Shown here: positions 25,581 to 33,915 of the stretch, in pieces
Position numbering within the stretch: position 1 is the stretch's first letter
Layout: every line of letters starts with the position of its first letter
Origin: Pectinatus cerevisiiphilus
GTDB lineage: Bacteria; Bacillota; Negativicutes; Selenomonadales; Selenomonadaceae
Direction: 5' to 3'
NCBI RefSeq assembly: GCF_004341685.1
Contig: NZ_SMAA01000020.1
Span: 1-39,341, forward strand
Length of the DNA stretch: 39,341 nucleotides
The notes under the pieces: model-generated
The model's database searches: none
What the model saw: only the letters and a program-made list of their open reading frames with translations
What the model was told of the DNA's origin: nothing
Position numbers and translations under genes: made by a program

Positions 25581-26997
25581 TATTCCTCTTTTCGACAGGT
25601 ATGGATGCAATAATAGACGTTCCTTTTTCTGGGCGCGATTTTATATCCAGCGTTCCATCTAAAAGCTCGACCCTTTCCCGCATGCCGTACAAACCTAAAT
25701 GCCTCTTTTCTTTTGCGGTTTGTAATACATCGGCAGAAAAACCGCAGCCATCATCCGTAATTTTAAGAATAATATTATTGGCATGCAGCTTTAACGATAC
25801 TGTCAAATTAATGGCATGGGCATGGCGGACAATATTGGTTATGGATTCCTGCAAAATGCGATATAAAGCCAGTCGGACATTATCAGATACTTTGATGTCT
25901 TTTATGGCCGTGTCTGCTGAAAAATCGGCGATCAAGCCATTGTGCTTGGCAGCGTCGAACACATGCTGCTGAAAAATTGCTGTTATATCAATATCGTCAA
26001 GGCTGGGCGGACGCAAATTTACGGCCATTTCACGAAGTTCTTCTAGGACAGAGGCGATTATAGTGCGGGTAGATTTTATTAATTTTTGCTGGCTAGGGTT
26101 CGTTTCGTTGTTAAATAAAATATGTAGGTAAGCAAGGATAGAAGTTACAGACTGGCCGACTCCATCATGGAGTTCACGGGAAATTCGTTTACGTTCATCC
26201 TCCTGCGCAGAAAAAAGTTTGTGGATGAGAATATCGCGGCTATGCTTCTTTTCTTGTAATTCTGCCAGTAATTTTTTATTGTATTTATCTTTAGCAGCCA
26301 ATTCACAGACCATTTCATTAAAAGTCTGCGTCAGTGTTCCTAATTCATCTTTGCCATGATAATAAACTTGCACTTTATAATCATTGTGTTTGATTTTTTC
26401 CGCAGCAAGGGAAAGAAATCTAATCGGTGCAAGAATTTTTGCCAATAAAAAGCCGATTGTGAGCACTGCTAAAATAGTAATAATGATACCGGTTAGAGAA
26501 AAATGCATTATTATCGACATTAAAAGCTGTTGCATGGCTTTTTCTGATAAACCTACAGAGACAAAACCAATCTTTCCGTCATCAATAGATAAAGTGACTT
26601 GATGAATGTCCCCTTCATTACTTTGGAAAAGTTTAGTCTGCAAAGGTGTACTGAATGGTGTTATCTGTTTTGGCATACTGTCTGGATATTGCATGCCGAA
26701 AGTATGTGCTAATATGCGTCCTTTGTAATCGGCAACAATAATATAACGCACGTCATCATTGCTGGATTGTACTTTATTGATAAGCTGTAAAAGTAGATAA
26801 TCATTTTCGAGAAGGATATCTTCACTGCCCAAGGTAGCAACATATGAGGCAATTTCGCTGCCACGGTTAGTTAGCTGGTCGTGTAGTGTGTTTTTTAATC
26901 CAGTATACGCAAAAATAAGTAAAAGGGATATTACTGTCAAAAGACTTATGATGATGATAGTCAGTATTTTGGTGTATAAGCCAGTCTGCTGTTTCAT
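25570..26997 (-). CDS. NarX/UhpB-type membrane sensor histidine kinase
   Basis: 475 aa. Two membrane helices (about 10-31 and 163-186) bracket a 130-residue extracytoplasmic sensor domain (SEIASYVATLGSED...VRYIIVADYKGRILAHTFGMQY, single-Cache-like). HAMP about 184-236, a short coiled coil, then HisKA_3 with phospho-acceptor H277 in RISRELHDGVGQS, and HATPase_c with N-box LQESITNIVRHAHA and G-box DDGCGF, GLYGMRERV, GTSI. Its ATG overlaps the stop of the periplasmic-binding-protein gene by 4 nt. Partner of the LuxR-type regulator encoded next. Confidence 0.92.
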   Translation of the reverse strand: MKQQTGLYTKILTIIIISLLTVISLLLIFAYTGLKNTLHDQLTNRGSEIASYVATLGSEDILLENDYLLLQLINKVQSSNDDVRYIIVADYKGRILAHTFGMQYPDSMPKQITPFSTPLQTKLFQSNEGDIHQVTLSIDDGKIGFVSVGLSEKAMQQLLMSIIMHFSLTGIIITILAVLTIGFLLAKILAPIRFLSLAAEKIKHNDYKVQVYYHGKDELGTLTQTFNEMVCELAAKDKYNKKLLAELQEKKHSRDILIHKLFSAQEDERKRISRELHDGVGQSVTSILAYLHILFNNETNPSQQKLIKSTRTIIASVLEELREMAVNLRPPSLDDIDITAIFQQHVFDAAKHNGLIADFSADTAIKDIKVSDNVRLALYRILQESITNIVRHAHAINLTVSLKLHANNIILKITDDGCGFSADVLQTAKEKRHLGLYGMRERVELLDGTLDIKSRPEKGTSIIASIPVEKRNNDD

Positions 26998-27962
26998 AAG
27001 TCTGTCATCACCTTGTCATATATCTTTTTGTATGGCGTATATAGCTGCTGCTGTGGTGCCACAAATTTATCAATCATTATTTTCTTTAGCGATTTAGCCA
27101 TTTGTGGGTCATTATGCATGTTAAAAAGTAGTTGCTGGAGCTTTTCCTTTTGTTCTGCGGGCAGGTCGCTGCGCACTACGATTGGCCCAATAGGAATATT
27201 GCCAATGGTTTGAAAGATTTTGATACCATTGGTATCCTCAGGATGGTCGCCCAAAATCAGATCGTAAACTAAGCTGTCAACGCATGCCGCATCAACTAGT
27301 TTATTTTTTACAGCCCAGATGGAACGGTCATGGCTCCCCGTGTAAATATAATTGCTGAAATAGTGACTGGGACTGGTTGCATAGCGGGTGTTGAGCTCAT
27401 TTACTATGTTTATATGGCCGGAGTAGCTCAATGGGTCGGAAAAAGCCATTGTTTTGCCGCGTAGATCGTCCATTGAATTAATATCATTGCGCGAGGACAG
27501 GGCTATTAGATAAGTTTTATAATCCATCGTGCCTTGATAAAATATCATAGCTAAAACATCCAGTTGTTGAATGCCGTGATAAGAACAATACGCACCTGTT
27601 GACATGAAGGATATATCAGCATCGCCGTTGGAGAGTAATTGGTCAATTTCCTTGTAGCTGCGCCGTTGCAGTAAAATGGTAGGCCTGCCCAATTTCTTGC
27701 TTATGTAATCGGCAAAGGCACGCCAGTCTTCAATTGTTACATTTGGTGAAATAACGGTGGAAATAACAATGCGCAGGGGTCGTTCCTGCGCATCACTGCC
27801 CGCTGTGCTGTACCGCGGAGGCGTAAAGGGAGTTCCCTTGCTAAAATCAATGTAGGAGTCATAAGTATCAGGATGGGCATAAGTGAATGCAATAAAGGAA
27901 AAAATTAGGATGAGGAGAAGAGCAAAATAATGTTTATCTTTTAGATGGTGAAACATGGACAT
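26994..27962 (-). CDS. PhnD-like periplasmic binding protein, sensory component
   Basis: About 322 aa from the chosen start. The first 29 residues have a signal sequence (FALLLILIFSFIAFTYA). The mature part is a phosphate/phosphonate-type (PhnD family) binding domain: PLRIVISTVISPNVTIEDWRAFADYISKKLGRP, DADISFMSTGAYCSY, SRNDINSMDDLRGKTMAFSDPLSYSGH, DAACVDSLVYD, PIVVRSDLPAEQKEKLQQLL. There are no ABC permease or ATPase genes nearby, so it probably presents ligand to the kinase encoded 4 nt later. An in-frame ATG at 28022 exists, but the promoter at 28025-28054 would place the RNA start after it; AAAGGTTGG before the ATG at 27962 decides. Confidence 0.85.
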   Translation of the reverse strand: MSMFHHLKDKHYFALLLILIFSFIAFTYAHPDTYDSYIDFSKGTPFTPPRYSTAGSDAQERPLRIVISTVISPNVTIEDWRAFADYISKKLGRPTILLQRRSYKEIDQLLSNGDADISFMSTGAYCSYHGIQQLDVLAMIFYQGTMDYKTYLIALSSRNDINSMDDLRGKTMAFSDPLSYSGHINIVNELNTRYATSPSHYFSNYIYTGSHDRSIWAVKNKLVDAACVDSLVYDLILGDHPEDTNGIKIFQTIGNIPIGPIVVRSDLPAEQKEKLQQLLFNMHNDPQMAKSLKKIMIDKFVAPQQQLYTPYKKIYDKVMTDL

Positions 27963-28024
27963 AATATACCAACCTTTATAAAAATGCTTGTTTGGAGAGG
28001 AAAATAAGACCATAATCTGCAAAT

Positions 28025-28054
28025 ATTATAGCACAGCCCGGAAAGTGGAGTCTA
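28025..28054 (-). promoter_or_regulatory. promoter of the binding protein-kinase-regulator operon
   Basis: Minus strand TAGACT, 18-nt spacer, extended -10 TGCTATAAT (TATAAT 28030-28025). Confidence 0.55.
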
Positions 28055-28080
28055 TTAACACCATTTGGAAATGAATGATT

Positions 28081-28127
28081 TTGTGTTTACTTCCAAAAAT
28101 TCTTACAATATTTCAGAAAATATCTGA
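28081..28127 (+). promoter_or_regulatory. promoter and inverted repeat before the OPA transporter
   Basis: TTGTGT (28081-28086), 17 nt, TACAAT (28104-28109), followed at 28113-28127 by TCAGA-AAATA-TCTGA. The repeat overlaps the predicted start of transcription; a TTTCAGA/TCTGAAA stem also occurs at 24811. Confidence 0.4.
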
Positions 28128-28211
28128 TAGTAAAAGGTTATCATCCATGAAATAATATTAGAAGAGGATGACGTCTCCGCTAATATAAAAATGGAATATG
28201 AGGTGAGCATT

Positions 28212-29561
28212 TTGTTTTCAGCAATATTAAATTTTTTTAAAGCAGGGCCTGATAAACCACCTATTACAAGTAATAAAGAAAAGGCAAAAGCCTTGTTTAA
28301 TTCTACACAGCGTTCTGTTTTCATATCAATAACGCTCGGCTATGCTTTTTTCTACGTATGCCGTTTGAATTTTTCTGTAGTCAAGAAGCCGTTATTGGAT
28401 GGTAACGTACTTGATGCCAATCAAATAGGGACTATGGGAATGGTATTCTTCTTCACTTATGCCATAGGGAAATTCATTAATAGTTTTATTGGCGATCGTT
28501 GTAATATAAAACATTTTATGCCGTTTGGTTTATTTATGGTAGCTGTGCTTTCGATAATCATGGGCGTAGGGATGCCATATGTAGTAATGGTATTATTTTG
28601 GGGATTAATTGGCTGGTTCCAGTCATATGGTGCAGGGCCAAGTATAATATCACTAAATCAATGGGTTTCTGGTAAAAAACGTGGTACTTATTATGGTATT
28701 TGGTTCGCCAGCCATAACATCGGTGCAGGACTTACTTACTTGGTAACGTCAGTAGTAGTCATGCAATATGGATGGCACGCGGGTTTCTGGTTACCAGGGG
28801 CGTTGTGCCTGATAGCATCATTGCTGATGTTTAAATTTATGGCAGACAGACCGAGAGCTTGCGGACTGCCTACACCGTACGAAATAAACGGCGAAAAAGA
28901 TCCGACTATTGAAACAAATGAAAAAAGCATAGGCTCTTTACAGTGGGAAGTAATAAAACGTCCGGCTGTATGGATACTGGGGATCTCCAGTGCGGCATGC
29001 TATATAACACGTTATGCTATAGAAAGCTGGGGCGTAGTCTTTTTAACAGCTGAAAAGGGTTACACTATGCTTGGAGCAAGTTCTCTCCTTACCACTATGC
29101 AGTTCGCTGGCATTTTTGGTACTTGTCTTTGTGGACTTATTTCTGATAAATTTTTTAATCATAAAAGAAATGTACCTTGTCTTATTTTTGGTATTTTATA
29201 TGCGGCATCTGTCGCAGCCTTTGTATGGGGACCTAAAGAATACGATTGGATAAATTGGGTGAGCATGTGCGTATATGGCTTTACAATGGGATCACTTGTA
29301 TGCTATCTGGGCGGATTGATGGCCGTTGATATTTGTCCTAAACGTGCTACAGGCGCAGCCATGGGTATGATCGGTTTGTTCAGTTATATTGGTGCATCTT
29401 TGCAGGAAAAAGTCAGTGGTTATCTTATCAATGCCGGTAAAACAGTAGTAAACGGACAGGCAATATATGATTTCCATGCAGCTGCCGTATTTTGGGTGGG
29501 TGCTGCTGTAATTTCTTGTTTGATGGCAATTTTAGTATGGAATGTGAAGGTCAAAGAATAA
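28212..29561 (+). CDS. MFS transporter of the OPA family (GlpT/UhpT/PgtP-like)
   Basis: About 449 aa with 12 predicted membrane helices. The OPA family exchanges organophosphates for phosphate; family marks are FYVCRLNFSVVKKPLLDGN, FFFTYAIGKFINSFIGDRCN, WFQSYGAGPSIISLNQWVSGKKRGTYYGIWFASHNIGAGLTYL and KRATGAAMGMIGLFSYIGASLQEKVSGYLI. The substrate (hexose phosphate, glycerol phosphate or phosphoglycerate) cannot be told. Start: GAGGTG followed by TTG at 28212 gives the family-like MFSAILNFFK; an upstream ATG at 28191 lacks a site. Divergent from a sensor operon of the Uhp/Pgt kind, which probably controls it. Confidence 0.9.
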   Translation: MFSAILNFFKAGPDKPPITSNKEKAKALFNSTQRSVFISITLGYAFFYVCRLNFSVVKKPLLDGNVLDANQIGTMGMVFFFTYAIGKFINSFIGDRCNIKHFMPFGLFMVAVLSIIMGVGMPYVVMVLFWGLIGWFQSYGAGPSIISLNQWVSGKKRGTYYGIWFASHNIGAGLTYLVTSVVVMQYGWHAGFWLPGALCLIASLLMFKFMADRPRACGLPTPYEINGEKDPTIETNEKSIGSLQWEVIKRPAVWILGISSAACYITRYAIESWGVVFLTAEKGYTMLGASSLLTTMQFAGIFGTCLCGLISDKFFNHKRNVPCLIFGILYAASVAAFVWGPKEYDWINWVSMCVYGFTMGSLVCYLGGLMAVDICPKRATGAAMGMIGLFSYIGASLQEKVSGYLINAGKTVVNGQAIYDFHAAAVFWVGAAVISCLMAILVWNVKVKE

Positions 29562-29579
29562 AAGATAAGGATAAAAATA

Positions 29580-29622
29580 AAAGGCACTCCCAAATGATTT
29601 TATATCATTAGGGAGTGCCTTT
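29580..29622 (+). terminator. bidirectional intrinsic terminator
   Basis: AAAGGCACTCCC / GGGAGTGCCTTT, 12 pairs, with an inner AATGAT/ATCATT stem; T-tract on both sides. It serves the OPA gene (plus) and the DcuC-like gene (minus). Confidence 0.88.
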
Positions 29623-29641
29623 TGGAAATATCAATATGATA

Positions 29642-30898
29642 TTACAGTAATGTAAACATAACAACCAAAGTCGCTATAATTGTTGGCAAAGCGGTTCTTT
29701 TTGACAATTCGAGAGGATTTACATTAGCAATTTTTGCTATGAGTATGGCTGAACCGGCAACAGGACTCATTGTTCTACCTAAACCTGCGCCAATTTGTGC
29801 CATAGAACCGAGACTTATAATGTTATAACCAAAATCGGCTGCATGTGGCGTAACGGCTCCATTAAAAGCTAATGCCGCTGCATTACCAGTTCCGGAGATA
29901 ACACCGATAATGAAAGGTCCAAAAGCTGAAGCAAATTGTGCGATATGCTGGGAATTTTTCATTACATCTATTAAGGAATCGGTAAGGCCGATTGTCTTCA
30001 TCCCTGCAGTGAAACAAGCTGCTGCAGCGATAATACCTACAATATCACACATACCGTCTCCTGTTCCACGGAAAAATCGTTTTGTTGCTTCTTTAAGATT
30101 GGGTCTTACTACTATAAAGCCAATGGCTGTTCCAATAAGCATTGCTGTGGGAACCGAAACATAAGGAGTAAGTCCAATTTGTTTGCTTCCTGTAATTAGC
30201 ATTACGAGCGGAATAACAGGAAGTATCGCATGCAGGTAGTTTATCTTAAAGGTATCAGTAGACAAACTAGCCTGCTTTTCTGTGCTCACAAATCCTGTAT
30301 TTTCTTTTTTGACGATAGCTGTTATCGTTAAAATGATAGCAGCTATTACTGCTGCACTTAGAACCTGTACTGAAAATGAACCTATTACGGTCATGACATC
30401 TGTTCCGGCCATTTGCGCAATTTGGGGATTGAACATAAGCCCCGGACTCATTACACTTCCCCAAGTACCTAAAAAGACAGCTGCTGCGGCCATTTTGGGA
30501 TTGACACCTGCGCTAATTAATGCGGGTATCAATAAAGTACCTACCGCAGCTGCACAACCGGCAGCACTAGGCAGAGCTATATTGACAAAAAATGTTACCA
30601 GAACTGAACCAAAAATCAAAATAAACTTTAACTTGCTCAAAACATTAGTTATAACTGTTACCATGTGTTTTGAACAACCGGTATAATCCATGACGTAACT
30701 AAAACCAAGGACAGTGCAAATAGTGGGGACAAGTCCCGCATTTGTAAATTCTTTTATAAAGGCGTCACTACCTGCGATTGTATTGCCACCTATAAAACAC
30801 ATTATGATTCCGGATACAAACAGAACCAGTCTGGTTTCATAACCCTTTATGATGGCTATAAAAGTTACTATAACTAATAGTATGCCTGTTAATACCAT
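29642..30898 (-). CDS. DcuC-like anaerobic C4-dicarboxylate carrier
   Basis: About 418 aa, roughly 11-12 membrane helices. It resembles the DcuC family: IIKGYETRLVLFVSGIIMCFIGG, GFSYVMDYTGCSKHMV, NIALPSAAGCAAAVGTLLIPALISAGVNPKMAAAAVFLGTWGSVMSPG, and GTGNAAALAFNGAVTPHAADFGY. DcuC proteins exchange or export succinate and related acids in anaerobes; next to a sugar-acid dehydratase it may carry a hydroxy-dicarboxylate such as a tartrate-like acid (inference). The ATG at 30898 lies behind GGAGGGA; the frame extends to a TTG at 30913 that overlaps that site. It follows the dehydratase gene by about 30 nt. Confidence 0.85.
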   Translation of the reverse strand: MVLTGILLVIVTFIAIIKGYETRLVLFVSGIIMCFIGGNTIAGSDAFIKEFTNAGLVPTICTVLGFSYVMDYTGCSKHMVTVITNVLSKLKFILIFGSVLVTFFVNIALPSAAGCAAAVGTLLIPALISAGVNPKMAAAAVFLGTWGSVMSPGLMFNPQIAQMAGTDVMTVIGSFSVQVLSAAVIAAIILTITAIVKKENTGFVSTEKQASLSTDTFKINYLHAILPVIPLVMLITGSKQIGLTPYVSVPTAMLIGTAIGFIVVRPNLKEATKRFFRGTGDGMCDIVGIIAAAACFTAGMKTIGLTDSLIDVMKNSQHIAQFASAFGPFIIGVISGTGNAAALAFNGAVTPHAADFGYNIISLGSMAQIGAGLGRTMSPVAGSAILIAKIANVNPLELSKRTALPTIIATLVVMFTLL

Positions 30899-30929
30899 TG
30901 TTGTTCCCTCCAAATATAAAACAAGGAAA

Positions 30930-32045
30930 TTATTTTATATCGCATTTTACAAAATCCCATTCCCAGTCGTGGTATGGAGCAGTAAGTTCTATGTCATCAC
31001 GTAATTCTATGCCAAGACCTGGGCCTTCAGGAACTTCTAGATAACCATCTTTTATTTGGAAAGGTGTTTTAATTTCTTTTTGTATTTTATCCCATTCACT
31101 TGTTATAGGGCATGTTTCCAGAACTTCAAAATTGGGAATTGAAGCGGCAAAATGAAGATTCCCTGCGAGATTTATGCTACCAGTGGCAGTATGGGGAATG
31201 ACATTGATATAATGGCTTTCTGCAATAGCGGCAGCTTTTTTACAACCGGTTATACCTCTCATTAAGCAAATATCAGGGCGTATAAAGCTCACGCTTTCAT
31301 CATGTAGGAGCATCGCAATATCTTGAATGCAAAATCCCCTTTCTCCAGCACTAATAGGAGTCTTTGTCTTTTTTGTTACATTTTTTAAAGATAAATAGTT
31401 TTCATAATTTATGGGATCTTCAAAGAAGAGTAAGTTGCAATCTTCTACCATTTTAAGTAAAGTAACACTTTCATGCGGTTGCAGAGCCCGGTGAATTTCA
31501 CAACCAAGATCAATATCAAGTCCGATCGTTTCGCGAATAGCATGGATCATTTCACTCATTGCCGCCATGCGGTGGGCATAAGTACCGTTTGCTTCTTCAA
31601 TATTAGTAGGATTAAGGCGTATGCAAGTATACCCTTCCGCTTTTAATTTCTTTGCGGATTCTATACTTTCTTGTATGTTTTTACCATCTACTACACCCCA
31701 AAGACGGATTTTTTTACGTACTGCACCGCCTAATAATTGGTAAAGAGGAGCATTATAGTATTTCCCTTTTATATCCCATAAGGCTATATCAATGGCAGAT
31801 ATAGCACCACCGATTACTGTACCGCCAAACTTGAAACGCTTGTATAATTCATCGTTGATATATTCTATGCGTAAGGGATCTTGGCCAATTAATGGTTTTT
31901 CCATGCGGGTAATGGCACCTACAACAGCTTCACGAAATCCCCAATTACCGCTTTCGCCGATACCGGTAATTCCTTTATCTGTGTGTACTTTCACAAATAG
32001 GCGTCTAGAGCCAGTTAGAATAGAGTCGATTTTTACAATCTTCAT
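30930..32045 (-). CDS. enolase-superfamily acid-sugar dehydratase (mandelate racemase group)
   Basis: 371 aa. N-terminal capping domain and C-terminal barrel of the mandelate racemase/galactonate dehydratase subgroup. Seen: GESGNWGFREAVV, AISAIDIALWDIKGK, candidate metal ligands D179 in DIDLGCEIHR, E209 in FFEDP and E235 in SAGERGF, catalytic-type H185 and H285 in IPHTATGSINLAGNLHF. It likely removes water from a sugar acid or hydroxy-diacid. The exact substrate (galactonate, tartrate, other) is not readable. A strong GGAGGG precedes the ATG. First gene of the operon with the DcuC-like carrier; divergent from a LysR gene. Confidence 0.88.
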   Translation of the reverse strand: MKIVKIDSILTGSRRLFVKVHTDKGITGIGESGNWGFREAVVGAITRMEKPLIGQDPLRIEYINDELYKRFKFGGTVIGGAISAIDIALWDIKGKYYNAPLYQLLGGAVRKKIRLWGVVDGKNIQESIESAKKLKAEGYTCIRLNPTNIEEANGTYAHRMAAMSEMIHAIRETIGLDIDLGCEIHRALQPHESVTLLKMVEDCNLLFFEDPINYENYLSLKNVTKKTKTPISAGERGFCIQDIAMLLHDESVSFIRPDICLMRGITGCKKAAAIAESHYINVIPHTATGSINLAGNLHFAASIPNFEVLETCPITSEWDKIQKEIKTPFQIKDGYLEVPEGPGLGIELRDDIELTAPYHDWEWDFVKCDIK

Positions 32046-32089
32046 AGTAAACCCTCCATAAAAATATTGTTTATATTTTAATTTATATT

Positions 32090-32116
32090 AATTATGGCAT
32101 TGCCAAAAGTATAATT
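32090..32116. promoter_or_regulatory. nested inverted repeat, candidate LysR operator
   Basis: TGGC-ATT-GCCA (32095-32105) inside AATTAT (32090-32095) ... ATAATT (32111-32116), in the middle of the 124-130 nt space between the divergent dehydratase and LysR genes, the usual place for a LysR binding site. Confidence 0.5.
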
Positions 32117-32175
32117 CAAATAGTATATTATATATAAAAATATAATTTTGACATTATAATTATGGAGGAATGGTT

Positions 32176-33120
32176 ATGGAATTTCGTGATATAAAATATG
32201 TTTTGCGGGTAGCTGAAGAAAAAAGTATTTCCAATGCCGCACAGAAACTTTTTGTTACGCAACCGTCCTTGAGCCAATCTATTGCCCGCATAGAAGATTC
32301 ATTGGGAGTTAAATTATTTGATCGAAGTAAAAAACCTTTGCTGCTTACATTTGCTGGTAAACAGTTTGTTAAAACTGCATATCAGATTGTTGATTATGAA
32401 AAGCAACTTAATCGACAAATGAAAGATATTGCTGATTTAAAAAATGAATATATAACATTAGGAATTTCTCAGTTTAGGGGAAAGTATTTTCTGCCAAAAG
32501 TCCTTCCAGTTTTTTATAAGGCTTATCCGGGTGTGACTGTATCGATTCAAGAAAGGCAAGCAGCAGAAATTGAAACAGGAATAATGGTGGGAAATTTGGA
32601 CTTTGGCATTGAAATTTTACCTGCAAAAAACAATGAACTTGCGGGTAACGTCATTAGTGAAGAACGGCATTTGATTGTATTACCGGTGGGACACCGACTA
32701 AATAATAAAAAAAGAGTAGTCCCTAAAAATGAAAATTATCCATCGATTGATTTGGAAGAGTTAAAAAATGAAACATTTATTTATCTAAAAGCTGATTCTC
32801 CGTCGAGAATACAGTTAACAAATTTTTTTAAGAAAAAAAATTTTGTTCCCAAAAATGTAATTGAAATAAAGAGCATGGAAACAGCCCATGCTTTAGCTGT
32901 TTCCGGATTAGGCGTGGCATTTATTTCTGAACTGTTAGTCATGCATTGCGATACATTGCATAGAGGTGTGTATTATAATCTAAAGGATTGCAGCCCCAAA
33001 AAGCTTCAGGTGGGTTTTGTATATAAGAAAAATGGATATCATTCAAGGGCAGTACAAGCCTTTTTTTCAGTAGCTAATAAGATTTTTAGGTTTAGTAGTG
33101 AAAAACAGCATCTAATTTAG
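32176..33120 (+). CDS. LysR-family transcriptional regulator
   Basis: About 314 aa. N-terminal winged helix (FRDIKYVLRVAEEKSISNAAQKLFVTQPSLSQSIARIEDSLGVKLFDRSKKPLLLTFAG) and a two-lobed periplasmic-binding-like effector domain (LGISQFRGKYFLPKVLPVFYKAYPGVTVSI; HALAVSGLGVAFISELLV). Divergent from the dehydratase/DcuC operon, so it probably activates that operon in response to the acid. ATG at 32170 lies 1 nt after GGAGGA, too close; ATG at 32176 has 7-nt spacing and gives MEFRDIKY, the normal LysR beginning. Confidence 0.93.
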   Translation: MEFRDIKYVLRVAEEKSISNAAQKLFVTQPSLSQSIARIEDSLGVKLFDRSKKPLLLTFAGKQFVKTAYQIVDYEKQLNRQMKDIADLKNEYITLGISQFRGKYFLPKVLPVFYKAYPGVTVSIQERQAAEIETGIMVGNLDFGIEILPAKNNELAGNVISEERHLIVLPVGHRLNNKKRVVPKNENYPSIDLEELKNETFIYLKADSPSRIQLTNFFKKKNFVPKNVIEIKSMETAHALAVSGLGVAFISELLVMHCDTLHRGVYYNLKDCSPKKLQVGFVYKKNGYHSRAVQAFFSVANKIFRFSSEKQHLI

Positions 33121-33210
33121 ATAAAGTTTAAAAGAATAAAATATAAAAATAGGATAATATCATATACAAGTTTTATATACTTAGATTGTGCAGTGCTCCT
33201 GTAAAATTTA

Positions 33211-33238
33211 TTGACATGCATGGCAGGTAATATATAAT
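33211..33238 (+). promoter_or_regulatory. consensus sigma-A promoter for ogt
   Basis: TTGACA (33211-33216), 16-nt spacer, TATAAT (33233-33238), both hexamers perfect. It rules out translation from the in-frame ATG at 33237. Confidence 0.8.
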
Positions 33239-33296
33239 GAATTTATGTAATTTAAAGGAACTAGGTAAGAATGTAAAACTGGTTGAAAGAGGAAAT

Positions 33297-33809
33297 ATGG
33301 AATACATACAGACAATGCAGTCACCTTTGGGGAAGTTGACCGCATCAAGTGATGGAGATAATATAACAGGGCTTTGGTTTGAAAATCAAAAGTATTATGC
33401 GGCAACTTTAGAAAAAGAAAATGAAGTACATGATCTTTTTGTTTTCCAGCTTGTAGAAAAATGGCTGGATTTATATTTTGCTGGAAGTAAGCCAGATTTT
33501 TCTATACCGATTGCTCCTAAAGGAAGTCCTTTCAGACAGGCTGTATGGAAAATTCTCCGTACAATTCCTTATGGAGAGATAGTGACTTATGGTGACATTG
33601 CCAAGCAGTTGAAGGAAACGCAGGGAATGAACACTTCGGCACGGGCTGTGGGTGGTGCTGTTGGCCATAATCCGATATCTATTCTTATTCCCTGCCACCG
33701 AGTAATTGGTGCTAAGGGCAAGTTGACCGGATATGCAGGAGGAATTGACAAGAAGGTGCAGTTGTTAAAATTAGAGCATGTTTCACCGGAAAAATTATAT
33801 ATGTCTTGA
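33297..33809 (+). CDS. ogt: methylated-DNA--protein-cysteine methyltransferase
   Basis: About 170 aa. Suicide repair enzyme that moves the methyl group from O6-methylguanine to its own cysteine. Active site LIPCHRVIGAKGKLTGYAGG; DNA-binding helix IPYGEIVTYGDIAKQL; RAVGGAVGHNP arginine finger region. N-terminal half about 60 residues, as in Ogt/Ada-C. Start at 33297 chosen for AGAGGAA 2-8 nt upstream and because the strong promoter lies over the upstream in-frame ATG. Upstream of a DUF1848 gene by about 106 nt. Confidence 0.93.
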   Translation: MEYIQTMQSPLGKLTASSDGDNITGLWFENQKYYAATLEKENEVHDLFVFQLVEKWLDLYFAGSKPDFSIPIAPKGSPFRQAVWKILRTIPYGEIVTYGDIAKQLKETQGMNTSARAVGGAVGHNPISILIPCHRVIGAKGKLTGYAGGIDKKVQLLKLEHVSPEKLYMS

Positions 33810-33915
33810 TATTAAGTATATAAGTTGTGTTTTGGCTAATATTTTTATAGACTTGTTGCTGTTGTTAATAAGTGAGCGGCTGAATATTGGAATTTGCGGA
33901 AGAAGGGAAAGCCAG

